Shown: positions 1 through 8,550 of the stretch, one piece after another
How the letters are laid out: each line of letters opens with the position of its first letter
How positions within the stretch are numbered: the stretch's first letter is position 1
Assembly: GCA_964454305.1 (NCBI GenBank)
Contig: CAYVXX010000019.1
Span: forward strand, 1 to 33,625
DNA from: JAUSPI01 sp964454305
GTDB lineage: Bacteria > Desulfobacterota > Syntrophia > Syntrophales > JADFWA01
Reading direction: 5' to 3'
DNA length: 33,625 nucleotides
Made by a program: the position numbers and the translations under genes
The notes under the pieces: generated by a model
What the model was told of the DNA's origin: nothing
Seen by the model: the letters and a program-made list of their open reading frames with translations, nothing else
Databases searched by the model: none

Positions 1-37
1 AAGTATCATGTCCCCGGAATTCTCCTGAGGAGACTTT

Positions 38-1768
38 ATGAAATATCTCGTTAAAATCGTTTGTTGTATATGCATTATTTTTTTAACAGGCAGCACAGTC
101 ATGGCGCAAACCCCGCCGGACTCGGGCATCCTCCTCCAGGAACAGCGGCAACCCGGTGCTCCTCTGCCGGACCGTCTTCCCTCAGACCGTGAAAAGGAGA
201 TTACGAGTCCTCCCATGACCGATTCCGGAGTCAGGGTTCTTGTGAAGGGCTTTCGTTTCACCGGCGGCGATGGTATCGCAACAGACGCCGAACTCCAGGA
301 ACTGGTCCGGGACAGCATCGGTAAGGAACTCGGCTTCCCCGAACTCCAGCAGGTGGCCTCTTTGGTTACCGCCTACCTCCGTGAGAAAAAGGGCTATCTC
401 CTGGCAAGGGCATACCTGCCCAAACAGGATATCACCGAGGGCACCATCGTGATCGCCATCATCTCAGGACGCATTGACGGGAAGGTGAGGATCAACATCA
501 ATGAGCCGAAAAGGATCAACCCCTCTTTACTGGCAGGTATAGCCGACCGCGCCGTCCCTGCCGACAGCCCTGCCAGGATGGAGCGGATAGAGCGGGCCGT
601 ACTCCTCATGAACGACCTTCCCGGCATCAACGCCAGGGCATCCCTTGAACCGGGCACACAACCGGGAACCACCCGGATCGTCATCAACGCCGCCGAGGGG
701 GCCATCTTCCACGGCCTTTTCTCCGGCGATAACTTCGGCGACCGCTACACCGGCGCGTATCGCGGCACCGGTCAGGTTTCCACCTATGATCCCTTCGGTT
801 TCGGGGATCAGCTAAATCTTTCCTTCACATGGGCGGAGCGCCTGACCCAGTGGCGGGCCTCCTATGCCCTTCCCCTGGGGTCTACGGGTTTTACCTGGAA
901 TGCCGCCTATACGGGCCTTGACTATGAACTGGGAAAGGATCTTGAGGACCTCAAGGCAAAAGGCTGGGCGGACAGCATATTTACAGGCATCAGCTATCCC
1001 CTGGTCCGTTCCAGGAACGCAAGCATCTGGACCGGTGTGGGATTCGAATACCTGATGCTCATAGACGAGGCCAACGGGGAGAAGACCCGCGACAGGGAGT
1101 TGCCTCTCGGCACGGTTTCCGTCTCAGGCACCTTCTTCGATACCTTCTGCGGCGGGGGACTCACAAGCTCCTCCATTGTTCTGACCGGGGGCGACGTAGA
1201 TCTCTCGGGGCATACCGCCAATAAAGATAACGATGATGCCGGACCAAGAACACAGGGCAATTTCATCCGGGCGACCTATTCCCTTGCGCGCCTCCAGCGC
1301 CTGACCCGGCAGATCGCCCTCTTCGGGTCTGCCAGGGGACAGTTCGCCTCAGACAATCTCGACTCCTCCCAGAAGTTCATCCTCGGCGGCCCCACGGGAA
1401 TACGCGCCTATCCCGTAGGCGAGGCGCCGGGCGATGAAGGCCATGCCCTCACCCTGGAGGCCCGGTTCGACCTGCCCTTTATGCCCTCCTGGGCGGCCAC
1501 TCAATTGATAGGCTTCTTTGACACGGGCTGGGTGAAGCTCCACCGGAGCCCCTGGCCGGGGTCCGTCACCAGCGCCAGCGGCGAAAACGAGTACCTGCTC
1601 TCCGGAGGCGGCGTGGGGATCAATACAGGCAAACCCGGCCTCTACAGCATACGGGCATCCTACGCCCACAAGGTCGGCCCTAACGAGGGACGGAGCGTAT
1701 CCGGGAACGACGCCGACAATCTAAGCGATAACGGACGCTTCTGGCTCCAGCTTGTGATCTGGCTATAG
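38..1768 (+). CDS. TpsB transporter of a two-partner secretion system (ShlB/FhaC/HecB family)
   Basis: This is the outer-membrane Omp85-superfamily pore that exports a TpsA partner, here almost certainly the next gene. Residues 1-23 form a signal peptide ending VMA before QTPP. A POTRA_2-like region spans about residues 65-152, including the segment GYLLARAYLPKQDI and the following SGRIDGKVRI. The rest (about 153-576) alternates short strands as expected of the ShlB barrel. The conserved L6-loop motif of the family is visible as GIRAYPVGEAPGD near residue 455. The length of 576 residues is normal for TpsB. The ATG is preceded by GAGGAGA at a good distance. The downstream gene starts 10 bp after the stop, so the two form an operon; the promoter lies upstream of the window. 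Family assignment is firm, substrate assignment is by adjacency. Confidence 0.93.
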   Translation: MKYLVKIVCCICIIFLTGSTVMAQTPPDSGILLQEQRQPGAPLPDRLPSDREKEITSPPMTDSGVRVLVKGFRFTGGDGIATDAELQELVRDSIGKELGFPELQQVASLVTAYLREKKGYLLARAYLPKQDITEGTIVIAIISGRIDGKVRININEPKRINPSLLAGIADRAVPADSPARMERIERAVLLMNDLPGINARASLEPGTQPGTTRIVINAAEGAIFHGLFSGDNFGDRYTGAYRGTGQVSTYDPFGFGDQLNLSFTWAERLTQWRASYALPLGSTGFTWNAAYTGLDYELGKDLEDLKAKGWADSIFTGISYPLVRSRNASIWTGVGFEYLMLIDEANGEKTRDRELPLGTVSVSGTFFDTFCGGGLTSSSIVLTGGDVDLSGHTANKDNDDAGPRTQGNFIRATYSLARLQRLTRQIALFGSARGQFASDNLDSSQKFILGGPTGIRAYPVGEAPGDEGHALTLEARFDLPFMPSWAATQLIGFFDTGWVKLHRSPWPGSVTSASGENEYLLSGGGVGINTGKPGLYSIRASYAHKVGPNEGRSVSGNDADNLSDNGRFWLQLVIWL

Positions 1769-1778
1769 GGGGATAATC

Positions 1779-4700
1779 ATGAATAGATATCACATAACAA
1801 AGATAACCCGTCCTGATAGATTCTTTACCTTTACATTATTGATAATCTTGACATTAGTCCTTTTCCATGCCCTATCTGCATTTGCCCTTGACCCCAACAC
1901 GCTCCCCACGGGCGGGCAGATTACCTCAGGTACAGGCAGCGTCTCCCAGTCCGGCAATGCCATGACCGTGAACCAGGCGACCGACAGGATGATCGCCAAC
2001 TGGAACACCTTCAACATCGGTCAGAACGCCTCTGTTGCATTCCAACAGCCGGGGGCATCCAGCGTGGCCTTAAACCGCATCCTCGACCAGAACCCCACCC
2101 AGATCTACGGCAGCTTAACCGCCAACGGCCAGGTATTTCTCCTCAACGCGGCAGGGGTATATTTCGGTCCCACCGCCCAGGTGGATGTGGGGGGTCTTGT
2201 TGCCTCATCGCTGAACATCACAAACAAAGACTTCCTTGCCGGAAGGAACATCTTTGAGAATACAGGCAGCGCAGGCGCCATCCTCAATCAGGGGAACATC
2301 CGGGCAGCAGGTGGCGGCTATATCGCCTTCCTCTCACCTGCCATCTCCAATGAAGGGACGATCACGGCACATGACGGCACTATCGCCATGGCATCAGGCG
2401 ACAGGGTCAGCCTCGACTTCACCGGCGATAGCCTGGTGAACTTCACCGTGGATCAGGGTGCTATTGACGCCCTCATTGAGAACAAAGGGCTCATCCGTGC
2501 AGACGGGGGCGCGGTGATCCTCACGGCAAAGGCCGCAGACACCCTTACCAACGCCGTGGTGAACAACTCAGGGGTCATAGAGGCAAGGACCCTTGAGAAC
2601 AGATCAGGCCGCATCCTCCTTCTCTCCGATATGGAGGCAGGTGAGACAATCGCTGGCGGCACGCTCGACGCCTCTGCCCCGAATGGCGGGGACGGCGGCT
2701 TCATCGAGACCTCGGGGAAGAAGGTGACGATAGCGGACGGCCTCCATGTCACCACCTCTGCCCCCGATGGCACAACCGGTACGTGGCTCATTGATCCAAC
2801 GGATTTTACCATAGCGGCATCAGGCGGGGACATGACGGGAGCCACGATATCTTCGAACCTTGGAACCACCAGCGTCACAATCCAAAGCAGCTCCGGCGCC
2901 ACCGGCACGAACGGCGACATCTTCGTGAACGACAACATCACCTGGTCCGCCAACACACTCACCTTGAACGCTTACCGCAATATCGAGATCAACAGGGAGC
3001 TCAACGGCTCGGGAACCGCGCAGCTGTCCCTGCTCTACGGTCAGGGCGCCGTTGCGGCAGGGAATACCGCCACCTACACGATAAGGGCCCCGGTCAACCT
3101 GCCCGCGGGAAACAACTTTTTTACCACTCTTGGCTCTGACGGCACACTAAGGACCTACACCGTTATTACCTCCCTGGGGCTTGAAGGCAGCACCACCGGT
3201 ACCGACCTCCAGGGCATGACAGGTGATCTCGCAGGCTACTACGCCCTGGGCGACAACATCGACGCCTCTGCCACCAGCACATGGAGTGCAGGCGCGGGTT
3301 TTGCCCCCGTTGGCAATAATACTACAAAGTTTACCGGCGCCTTCGACGGCCTGGGCCACACCATCACGGATCTCACCATCAACAGACCACCAACCGATTA
3401 TGTCGGTCTTTTCGGCTATACCACCCGCAGTGTGAGCAATGTGGGGATGGTGGGCGGCGAGGTGACAGGCCACAGCTATGTCGGTGGCCTGGTGGGGTGG
3501 AACAGCGGTACCATTACCAACAGCTATGCAACCGGCAAGGTGACAGGCAGCGAACATGTCGGCGGCCTGGTGGGGAGGAACTACGGCACCATCACCAACA
3601 GCTATGCAACCGGCAAGGTGACAGGAGGCACCGACCTCATGAAATTTTATGTTGGCGGCTTGGTGGGGTACAACTCCGGCGGCACCATCACCAACAGCTA
3701 TGCAACGGGCAGCGTGACAGGCGCCAAATATGTCGGCGGCTTGGTGGGGTACAACACCGGCACCATCACCAACAGCTACTCAACCGGCAAGGTGACAGGC
3801 AGTAGCAATGTCGGCGGCCTGGTGGGGTTGAACTACGGCACCATCACCAACAGCTATGCAACCGGCAAGGTGATAGGTGAAAGCTTTATCGGCGGCCTGG
3901 TGGGGTACAACTTAGGCGGCACCATCACCAACAGCTATGCAACGGGCGAGGTGACAGGCAGTAGCAATGTCGGCGGCTTGGTGGGGTACAACTCCGGCGG
4001 CACCATCACCAACAGCTACTGGGACACCCAAACATCAGGACGATCAACATCGGACGGCGGCACGGGGCTTACAACAGCCAAGATGATGCAGCAGGCTAAT
4101 TTCAGCGGCTGGGATTTTACAGATACATGGTGGATGAGCGAGGGCAATACCCGGCCATTTTTGCGCATGGAATACAGCACAACCATCACCAACGCACACC
4201 AGTTGCAGTTGATAGGCATGAACACGACTACCTTAGCAGCGAGTTACACCCTCGCTGCCGATATCGATATGGCTGAGCTCAGCCAGGCATCGGGCCTGTG
4301 GAACACAACGAAAGGTTTTGTCCCCGTGGGCACTTCTGCAACGAAGTTCACCGGCGCCTTCGACGGCCTGAGCCACACCATCACGGATCTCAACATCAAC
4401 AGGCCGTCAACCAGTTATGTCGGTCTTTTCGGCTATATTGACAGCTCCGGCAGCGTGAGCAATGTGGGGATGGTAGGCGGCGCGGTGTCGGCGAGCGGCT
4501 TTTATATCGGTGGCCTGGTGGGGTACAACTCCGGCACTATCACCAATAGCTACTCAACCGGCGCGGTGACAGGCAGCGGCGATGTCGGCGGTCTGGTGGG
4601 GAGGAACTACGGTACCATCACCAACAGCTATGCAACCGGCGAGGTGGATAGCAGTGGCTTTTATATCGGTGGCCTGGTGGGGTACAACACCGGCGCCATC

Positions 4701-6434
4701 ACCAACAGCTATGCAACCGGCGAGGTGTGGAGCTTCGACTATATCGGCGGCCTGGTGGGGTACAACGTCGGTACCATCACCAACAGCTATGCAACCGGCG
4801 AGGCGATAAGCGATGTGTCTGTGGCCGGTGAATATGTCGGCGGTCTGGTGGGGAGGAACTACGGTACCATCACCAACAGCTATGCAACCGGCAAGGTGAC
4901 AGGCAGGAAATATGTCGGCGGTCTGGTGGGGAGGAACTACGGTACCATCACCAACAGCTATGCAACCGGCGAGGTGCTGGGTATAGCTTATGAAGGTGGC
5001 CTGGTGGGAGACGACGGCGGCACCGGCACTGTTACTGACAGTTTCTGGGACACCGAAACATCAGGACAACCAACATCGGACGGCGGCACGGGTAAGACCA
5101 CCGCTGAGATGAAGCAGCTTGCAACCTTCAGCGCCTGGGACATCGACAACGCAGGGGGCACAGGAAAGATCTGGCGTATCTACGATGGAAATACCTACCC
5201 GCTACTGCGGAATTTTCTTACCACCGCAACCGCTACGGCGGAAAACACATCGATGGTCTATAATAGGTCAACAACGGTCGCCGGCGGCTCGTATACATGG
5301 GACATAGCCGTCGACACAAGCAAGATCTACGGCGCCGCGGCATACACAGCGAGCAGCAAGGATGTCGGTAACCGCACCCTTTCCCTGAGCGGCCTGTACT
5401 TTTTACAGGACGGATACGACATCATCACAACCAGCGGAACGGTTGATATCACCGCCAAGGCCATGACCCTCTCGGGCATCATCGCCAGCAACAAGGTCTA
5501 TGACGCGACGACCGCGGCGACGGTGAACACCGGCTCCGCTGTCTACACGGGCATCATCGCCGGGGACGCCGTCACCGTCTCCGCCACCGGCCTCTTCGAC
5601 ACCAAGAACGTGGACACGGGCAAGACCGTTACTCTGACCAGCAGCTACACCGGCGCAGATACGGGCAACTACGCCATCACCGACCAGGCTGCCGCCACCG
5701 CGGACATCACCGCCAAAGGTCTTACCGCTGCCTACACGGGGACCAACAAGGTCTATGACACCACAACCACAGCCACCGTCACCGGCTCATCGGCAGATAT
5801 CATCGCAGGAGATACGGTCACCTTCTCCCAGACGGCGGGTTTCATTGATAAGAACGTGGGGGCAGGGAAGACGGTCAACGTATCGGGGATCGCGATCAGC
5901 GGGACGGATGCAGGCAACTATGCCCTGACAGGGACGACCGCAACAACCACCGCGGATATCACCAAAGCGCCCCTTTCAATTACAGCCAACGACGACAATA
6001 AGATCTACAGCGGTGTTCCCTATTCCGGCGGAAACGGTGTTACTTATGCCGGGTTTGTTGGCGGCGAGACCTCAGCAGTGCTGGGCGGCACGCTCCAGTA
6101 CGGCGGCACCAGCCAGGGGGCTATCAATGCGGGGACGTACAACATCGATCCCTCGGGTCTGACCTCCGGCAACTATGCCATAGGATTTGTAAACGGGGTT
6201 CTCACCATTGGCGGTAGCTCCATGACAGCTATGGAGGCTGTGAATTCCGTATTGATGTGCACCCTGAACACGTCGAACGGCACCGCCGTATTGGCGGGCA
6301 GCCTTAACACGACCGGAGGCACACAAGAGGGTCAGGGCGGTAATCCGGGGACGCATGACGTAACATTAATGGGCCCCGGCACAGGCAGCACTACCCTGAC
6401 AAATTTTATCAACACCACCCTGGTGGCACCGTAG
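1779..6434 (+). CDS. TpsA filamentous-haemagglutinin-type exoprotein with GLUG repeats and YDG/MBG-like domains
   Basis: Predicted secreted or surface adhesin exported by the preceding TpsB. An N-terminal signal sequence (hydrophobic residues about 15-36, ALSAFA before LDPN) is followed by the TPS/haemagglutination activity domain (about 38-150), with family signatures ATDRMIANWNTFNIG and VFLLNAAGVYFG, where NAAG stands in place of the usual NPNG. A beta-helical stretch follows. Then come two homologous modules, each opening with a TGAFDGL-HTITDL-INRP segment and holding seven GLUG-type repeats (about 568-755 and 909-1100), each ending in WDT-TSG. The C-terminal part has two YDG-like repeats (SNKVYDATT near 1237, TNKVYDTTT near 1321) and an MBG-like domain (about 1399-1480). 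No cytotoxic C-terminal domain is recognisable, so an adhesin or biofilm role is more likely than contact-dependent inhibition. The ligand is unknown. Confidence 0.92.
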   Translation: MNRYHITKITRPDRFFTFTLLIILTLVLFHALSAFALDPNTLPTGGQITSGTGSVSQSGNAMTVNQATDRMIANWNTFNIGQNASVAFQQPGASSVALNRILDQNPTQIYGSLTANGQVFLLNAAGVYFGPTAQVDVGGLVASSLNITNKDFLAGRNIFENTGSAGAILNQGNIRAAGGGYIAFLSPAISNEGTITAHDGTIAMASGDRVSLDFTGDSLVNFTVDQGAIDALIENKGLIRADGGAVILTAKAADTLTNAVVNNSGVIEARTLENRSGRILLLSDMEAGETIAGGTLDASAPNGGDGGFIETSGKKVTIADGLHVTTSAPDGTTGTWLIDPTDFTIAASGGDMTGATISSNLGTTSVTIQSSSGATGTNGDIFVNDNITWSANTLTLNAYRNIEINRELNGSGTAQLSLLYGQGAVAAGNTATYTIRAPVNLPAGNNFFTTLGSDGTLRTYTVITSLGLEGSTTGTDLQGMTGDLAGYYALGDNIDASATSTWSAGAGFAPVGNNTTKFTGAFDGLGHTITDLTINRPPTDYVGLFGYTTRSVSNVGMVGGEVTGHSYVGGLVGWNSGTITNSYATGKVTGSEHVGGLVGRNYGTITNSYATGKVTGGTDLMKFYVGGLVGYNSGGTITNSYATGSVTGAKYVGGLVGYNTGTITNSYSTGKVTGSSNVGGLVGLNYGTITNSYATGKVIGESFIGGLVGYNLGGTITNSYATGEVTGSSNVGGLVGYNSGGTITNSYWDTQTSGRSTSDGGTGLTTAKMMQQANFSGWDFTDTWWMSEGNTRPFLRMEYSTTITNAHQLQLIGMNTTTLAASYTLAADIDMAELSQASGLWNTTKGFVPVGTSATKFTGAFDGLSHTITDLNINRPSTSYVGLFGYIDSSGSVSNVGMVGGAVSASGFYIGGLVGYNSGTITNSYSTGAVTGSGDVGGLVGRNYGTITNSYATGEVDSSGFYIGGLVGYNTGAITNSYATGEVWSFDYIGGLVGYNVGTITNSYATGEAISDVSVAGEYVGGLVGRNYGTITNSYATGKVTGRKYVGGLVGRNYGTITNSYATGEVLGIAYEGGLVGDDGGTGTVTDSFWDTETSGQPTSDGGTGKTTAEMKQLATFSAWDIDNAGGTGKIWRIYDGNTYPLLRNFLTTATATAENTSMVYNRSTTVAGGSYTWDIAVDTSKIYGAAAYTASSKDVGNRTLSLSGLYFLQDGYDIITTSGTVDITAKAMTLSGIIASNKVYDATTAATVNTGSAVYTGIIAGDAVTVSATGLFDTKNVDTGKTVTLTSSYTGADTGNYAITDQAAATADITAKGLTAAYTGTNKVYDTTTTATVTGSSADIIAGDTVTFSQTAGFIDKNVGAGKTVNVSGIAISGTDAGNYALTGTTATTTADITKAPLSITANDDNKIYSGVPYSGGNGVTYAGFVGGETSAVLGGTLQYGGTSQGAINAGTYNIDPSGLTSGNYAIGFVNGVLTIGGSSMTAMEAVNSVLMCTLNTSNGTAVLAGSLNTTGGTQEGQGGNPGTHDVTLMGPGTGSTTLTNFINTTLVAP
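3475..4060 (+). repeat. GLUG repeat block 1 (seven units) inside the TpsA gene
   Basis: In-frame tandem repeats of about 69-90 nt encode units of the form VGGLVG-N-GTITNSYATGKVTG. The inserts between units vary (HSY, SEH, GTDLMKFY, AKY, SSN, ESF, SSN). The last unit ends in SYWDTQTSG. Nucleotide identity between units is high, for example the recurring ACCATCACCAACAGCTATGC. Confidence 0.9.
4495..5075 (+). repeat. GLUG repeat block 2 (seven units) inside the TpsA gene
   Basis: A second array of seven GLUG units has the same core as block 1, with linkers SGFY, SGD, SGFY, FDY, DVSVAGEY, RKY and IAY. It ends in a parallel SFWDTETSG tail. The introducing segments of the two blocks are also homologous (TKFTGAFDGL at both), so the whole module of roughly 390 residues appears duplicated. 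Confidence 0.9.
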
Positions 6435-6567
6435 ACTGAGGGGAAATAATCCTCCTGTCTTCTCAGATTCCTGCGGCAATATCGGCGAGGCTCGTTTCGT
6501 TTCGGATTTTGGGAAATCTGGGGAAACGGTATACTCATGCCGACAAAATCAGAAAAGTAATCCAGAT

Positions 6568-6726
6568 AATTAGTGACACTTCCCTATTTCTTTTTTGGCC
6601 GTCCTACCTTTCCAGTCAATAACTTTCGGAAAAATAACTTCTCCAGACCTTTCACAAAGTCCACACTCCCCATTGGGCGTCCCGTGGATGTCGCCCGCCT
6701 ATAAAAATAGGGAAGTGTCCCTAATT
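6568..6726. mobile_element. REP-like inverted repeats flanking a transposase remnant
   Basis: Arms at 6568-6589 and 6705-6726 are inverted copies of one another with one mismatch in 22 bp. The core of the right arm is itself palindromic, AGGGA-CACT-TCCCT read on the minus strand; the left arm carries the degenerate AGTGA-CACT-TCCCT. Between them lies the end of a RAYT-type transposase frame. This is the layout expected of a decayed REP/RAYT element. Confidence 0.7.
6584..6700 (-). pseudogene. C-terminal remnant of a REP-associated (RAYT, Y1-type) transposase
   Basis: The minus-strand frame reads a basic tail of the form TGRPMGSVDFVKGLEKLFFR, then KLLTGKVGRPKKK and a stop. This is the typical C-terminus of RAYT/IS200-like transposases (TGRPLGS-FV-LE-LLGR-L-KK-GRPKK). 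Only about 38 residues survive. The catalytic HUH domain and Tyr are absent, so the fragment cannot be active. The stop codon falls inside the left REP arm. Identification rests on remembered family pattern, not on a search. Confidence 0.7.
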
Positions 6727-6737
6727 TACTTGTAAAT

Positions 6738-6836
6738 GCATTTTTCGAGCAGATGAAGACTTTGACAGGTCTGGATATTGTTAAGACCATCGAAGAACGG
6801 AACGGGGGAGGAGACAAAAAGTTAGGTTTGTCATAG
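6738..6836 (+). pseudogene. Possible relic: gene tail resembling a flotillin/SPFH C-terminus
   Basis: An open frame reads AFFEQMKTLTGLDIVKTIEE and continues RNGGGDKKLGLS to a stop. It begins exactly where the REP-flanked element ends and has no start codon of its own except an internal ATG at 6753 without a clear ribosome-binding site. The K-LTG-D-phi pattern recalls the end of flotillin-like proteins. This may be the stranded 3' end of a lost gene; chance is not excluded. Confidence 0.25.
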
Positions 6837-6948
6837 GTACTGATGGAGGGCAGGGGCTCGTCGGGATAGCTCCTTTCTCTGCCTGCCGCCGAAAATGTCC
6901 GTCTTCAATCATCGGCGCCGCACTCCAGATATGAGGGGCAATATTTCC

Positions 6949-6977
6949 TTGACATACAAGAGCGTTATTCCTATACT
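6949..6977 (+). promoter_or_regulatory. Strong sigma-70-type promoter for the DUF2889 gene
   Basis: TTGACA (6949-6954), a 17-bp spacer, then TATACT (6972-6977). This is a perfect -35 with a 5/6 match -10 at ideal spacing. Expected start of transcription is near 6984, giving a leader of about 43 nt with AGGAGA in front of the ATG at 7027. Confidence 0.8.
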
Positions 6978-7026
6978 TTTTTCCATCAATGTCATTTAAA
7001 ATCAAAGGTATAGGAGACAGAGCAGG

Positions 7027-7581
7027 ATGGGCTTGTTTGGAAAACCGAAAGGAAAAAAATATCACACGAGAACCATAGAGGTGAATACATACGAATACGA
7101 CGACCGGAGATTGGTCGTAGAGGGATGTCTGACAGATCATCGATTGCAGGAATTTCATTTGACTAAAGGTGAAAAAAGATCACCAGGTATATTGCATCAG
7201 ATGATCATCCATTTGCTTGTCAACAAAACAAATCTTGAGATCGAGGATCTGCATGTTGAAATGCCTGATGTTCCAAATGAGGAATGCTTGGAGACGATCA
7301 ACAGCATGGAGCCTGTAAAGGGATTAAAAATTGCCAGTGGATTTAGGTCAAGGATAAAGGCGTTGGTTGGCAATGGTAAAGGGTGCCAACATTTAGCAAA
7401 TCTCTTAACATCAATGGGTTCCTCAGCCGTTCAGGGATACGCCGCTTACAAACAGCAGAAATCCCCTAAAATCATATCGGATATGATCAACATGCTTGTG
7501 AACACCTGTTGGACATGGCGTACAGAAGGACCTTTGGTAAATTCTATTAAAGAAAAAATAGAAGCAGAACGAAATGGATAG
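7027..7581 (+). CDS. DUF2889-family protein
   Basis: A 184-residue soluble protein without signal peptide or membrane segment. The overall pattern matches DUF2889 as I recall it: an N-terminal strand-rich part with RRLVVEGCLTD, then IHLLVNKTNLEIEDLHVEMP, a central LKIASGFRSRIKALVG, and the signature GCQHLANLLTSMGSSAVQGY, followed by a helical C-terminus. The biochemical role of this family is not established to my knowledge. The ATG at 7027 is preceded by AGGAGACAGAGCAGG and lies about 43 nt after a near-consensus promoter, so it is probably transcribed alone and well. It sits between a decayed REP element and a recombinase island, which may mean it is a stranded ancestral gene rather than cargo. 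Confidence 0.75.
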   Translation: MGLFGKPKGKKYHTRTIEVNTYEYDDRRLVVEGCLTDHRLQEFHLTKGEKRSPGILHQMIIHLLVNKTNLEIEDLHVEMPDVPNEECLETINSMEPVKGLKIASGFRSRIKALVGNGKGCQHLANLLTSMGSSAVQGYAAYKQQKSPKIISDMINMLVNTCWTWRTEGPLVNSIKEKIEAERNG

Positions 7582-7995
7582 GTCATTACAGATCGGGTAA
7601 TTATCTTTATTTTGATGGATGTGTCTCATTTTCATTGACACATTGCGCGACAGTTGCCACCTGCACTGAAGCAAAGACGAGCAACAAATTTTGCAAGCGG
7701 GAAACGAATATCTTAAAATTTGCGAGCTTCGTTTTTTCGATGTCCTATCATACTGTCATCAATCGTAACAGATTGAATGGAGATAGCAGATAACGTCACT
7801 TTTTATGCTTCATGAATCATAACGATTGGCAAGTTATGTTGTCAGTATAGTTATGTTACCAGATATAATTCCTTTCAATCCATGGTTTAAGAAATCCATA
7901 TAGTTCCTTTCGTTCTTTTCCCTCCTTTGATCTATTTTCCAAGCTAAGATTGCTTTAGAGTCGTTTTCTCATCACGAGTCAAAGGAGAGAAAACG
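7582..7995. other. Non-coding leader region of the recombinase island
   Basis: 414 bp, AT-rich, with no gene. It holds a 9-bp direct repeat AGTTATGTT (7832-7840 and 7849-7857), scattered ATACTG and CAATCGT motifs in inverted orientation (about 7750-7850), and two overlapping inverted repeats immediately before the next gene (7922-7996). The left end of the mobile element should lie here, but no clean terminal repeat was resolved. Confidence 0.6.
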
Positions 7996-7996
7996 A
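7922..7996 (+). promoter_or_regulatory. Two overlapping inverted repeats around the Shine-Dalgarno of the Cys4 gene
   Basis: CTCCTTTGA (7922-7930) is the exact complement of TCAAAGGAG (7979-7987), which contains the Shine-Dalgarno. TCGTTTTCTC (7961-7970) is the exact complement of GAGAAAACGA (7987-7996), which runs into the ATG at 7996. The two helices are interleaved, so they are either alternative or form a pseudoknot. Either one would mask the initiation region of the message. A DNA-level operator is the other reading. Confidence 0.6.
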
Positions 7997-8460
7997 TGCA
8001 AAAGGCGCCGATCTACAGGAAGCGTCCATGCCGAGTTTGTCGTCGCTGGTTTATGCCCAATGCAAGGCTCAAAGATCGTCAGATGACCTGTGGCTATGAT
8101 AAATGCAAAAGGGAGTGGCACAGGAGGAAATGTGCAGAATGGAACAAAAACAATCCCGATTATTTCAGAGCCAACTACCTGCAGAAGAAACTCGATGCTG
8201 GGGATCAAAGTGAGAAAGATTCAAAAGCCTGCCAGCCTAGAAGTACCCCTTCCGTGTTACCAAAAAGCCGTTTAAAGTCAGGACTACCCCTTCAGTATGT
8301 TAAAGAGGTGATCGGCATTCAACACCTTATAATTACTGAGTATTTGGCGCAACTACTCTTCAGGCGTTTTCAAGAGGCGTTAAGAGGGCAACTTGTTGTA
8401 AATGCAAGACAATCAGAGCAACTACCCACCATGGAGGTTTTAAGATGTGATCGACTTTGA
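7996..8460 (+). CDS. Small Cys4 zinc-finger-like protein upstream of the recombinase trio
   Basis: A 154-residue basic protein. The N-terminal third has the pattern C-x2-C-x16-C-x4-C (CRVC ... TCGYDKC), followed by WHRRKCAEWNKNNPDYF. This looks like a compact zinc-binding domain with an Arg/Lys/Trp-rich tail of the kind that binds nucleic acid. Proteins with RxCRVCxRWFxP ... NPDYFR are familiar to me as uncharacterised proteins of mobile regions in deltaproteobacteria and relatives. The C-terminal part has a predicted helix (QHLIITEYLAQLLFRRFQEA). The ATG has AAAGGAG at optimal spacing, and that site lies within overlapping inverted repeats. The gene ends about 90 bp before the first recombinase, so it may be the regulator or accessory factor of the element. 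Function is not established. Confidence 0.7.
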   Translation: MQKAPIYRKRPCRVCRRWFMPNARLKDRQMTCGYDKCKREWHRRKCAEWNKNNPDYFRANYLQKKLDAGDQSEKDSKACQPRSTPSVLPKSRLKSGLPLQYVKEVIGIQHLIITEYLAQLLFRRFQEALRGQLVVNARQSEQLPTMEVLRCDRL

Positions 8461-8550
8461 ACGGGGCTTTTGTGTATACCCGCACATATAAAGAAAGAAG
8501 GAGTTGGCCATGATACGAAAAAGGATACTCAATCCTCACGGGGATCGAAC

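Larger units (their letters stand above)
6437..7026. other. Non-coding stretch between the TPS operon and the DUF2889 gene
   Basis: 590 bp without an intact gene. It contains a pair of inverted REP-like arms around a RAYT transposase tail (6568-6726), a short open frame that may be a relic gene end (6738-6836), and a sigma-70-type promoter (6949-6977). No convincing terminator was found directly after the TpsA stop. Confidence 0.7.

Noticed and set aside
8470..8550. Longer start (TTG) for the first recombinase
   Set aside because: The added 27 residues do not look like recombinase sequence; the MMDEV start at 8551 fits the family better, although its ribosome-binding site is weak.
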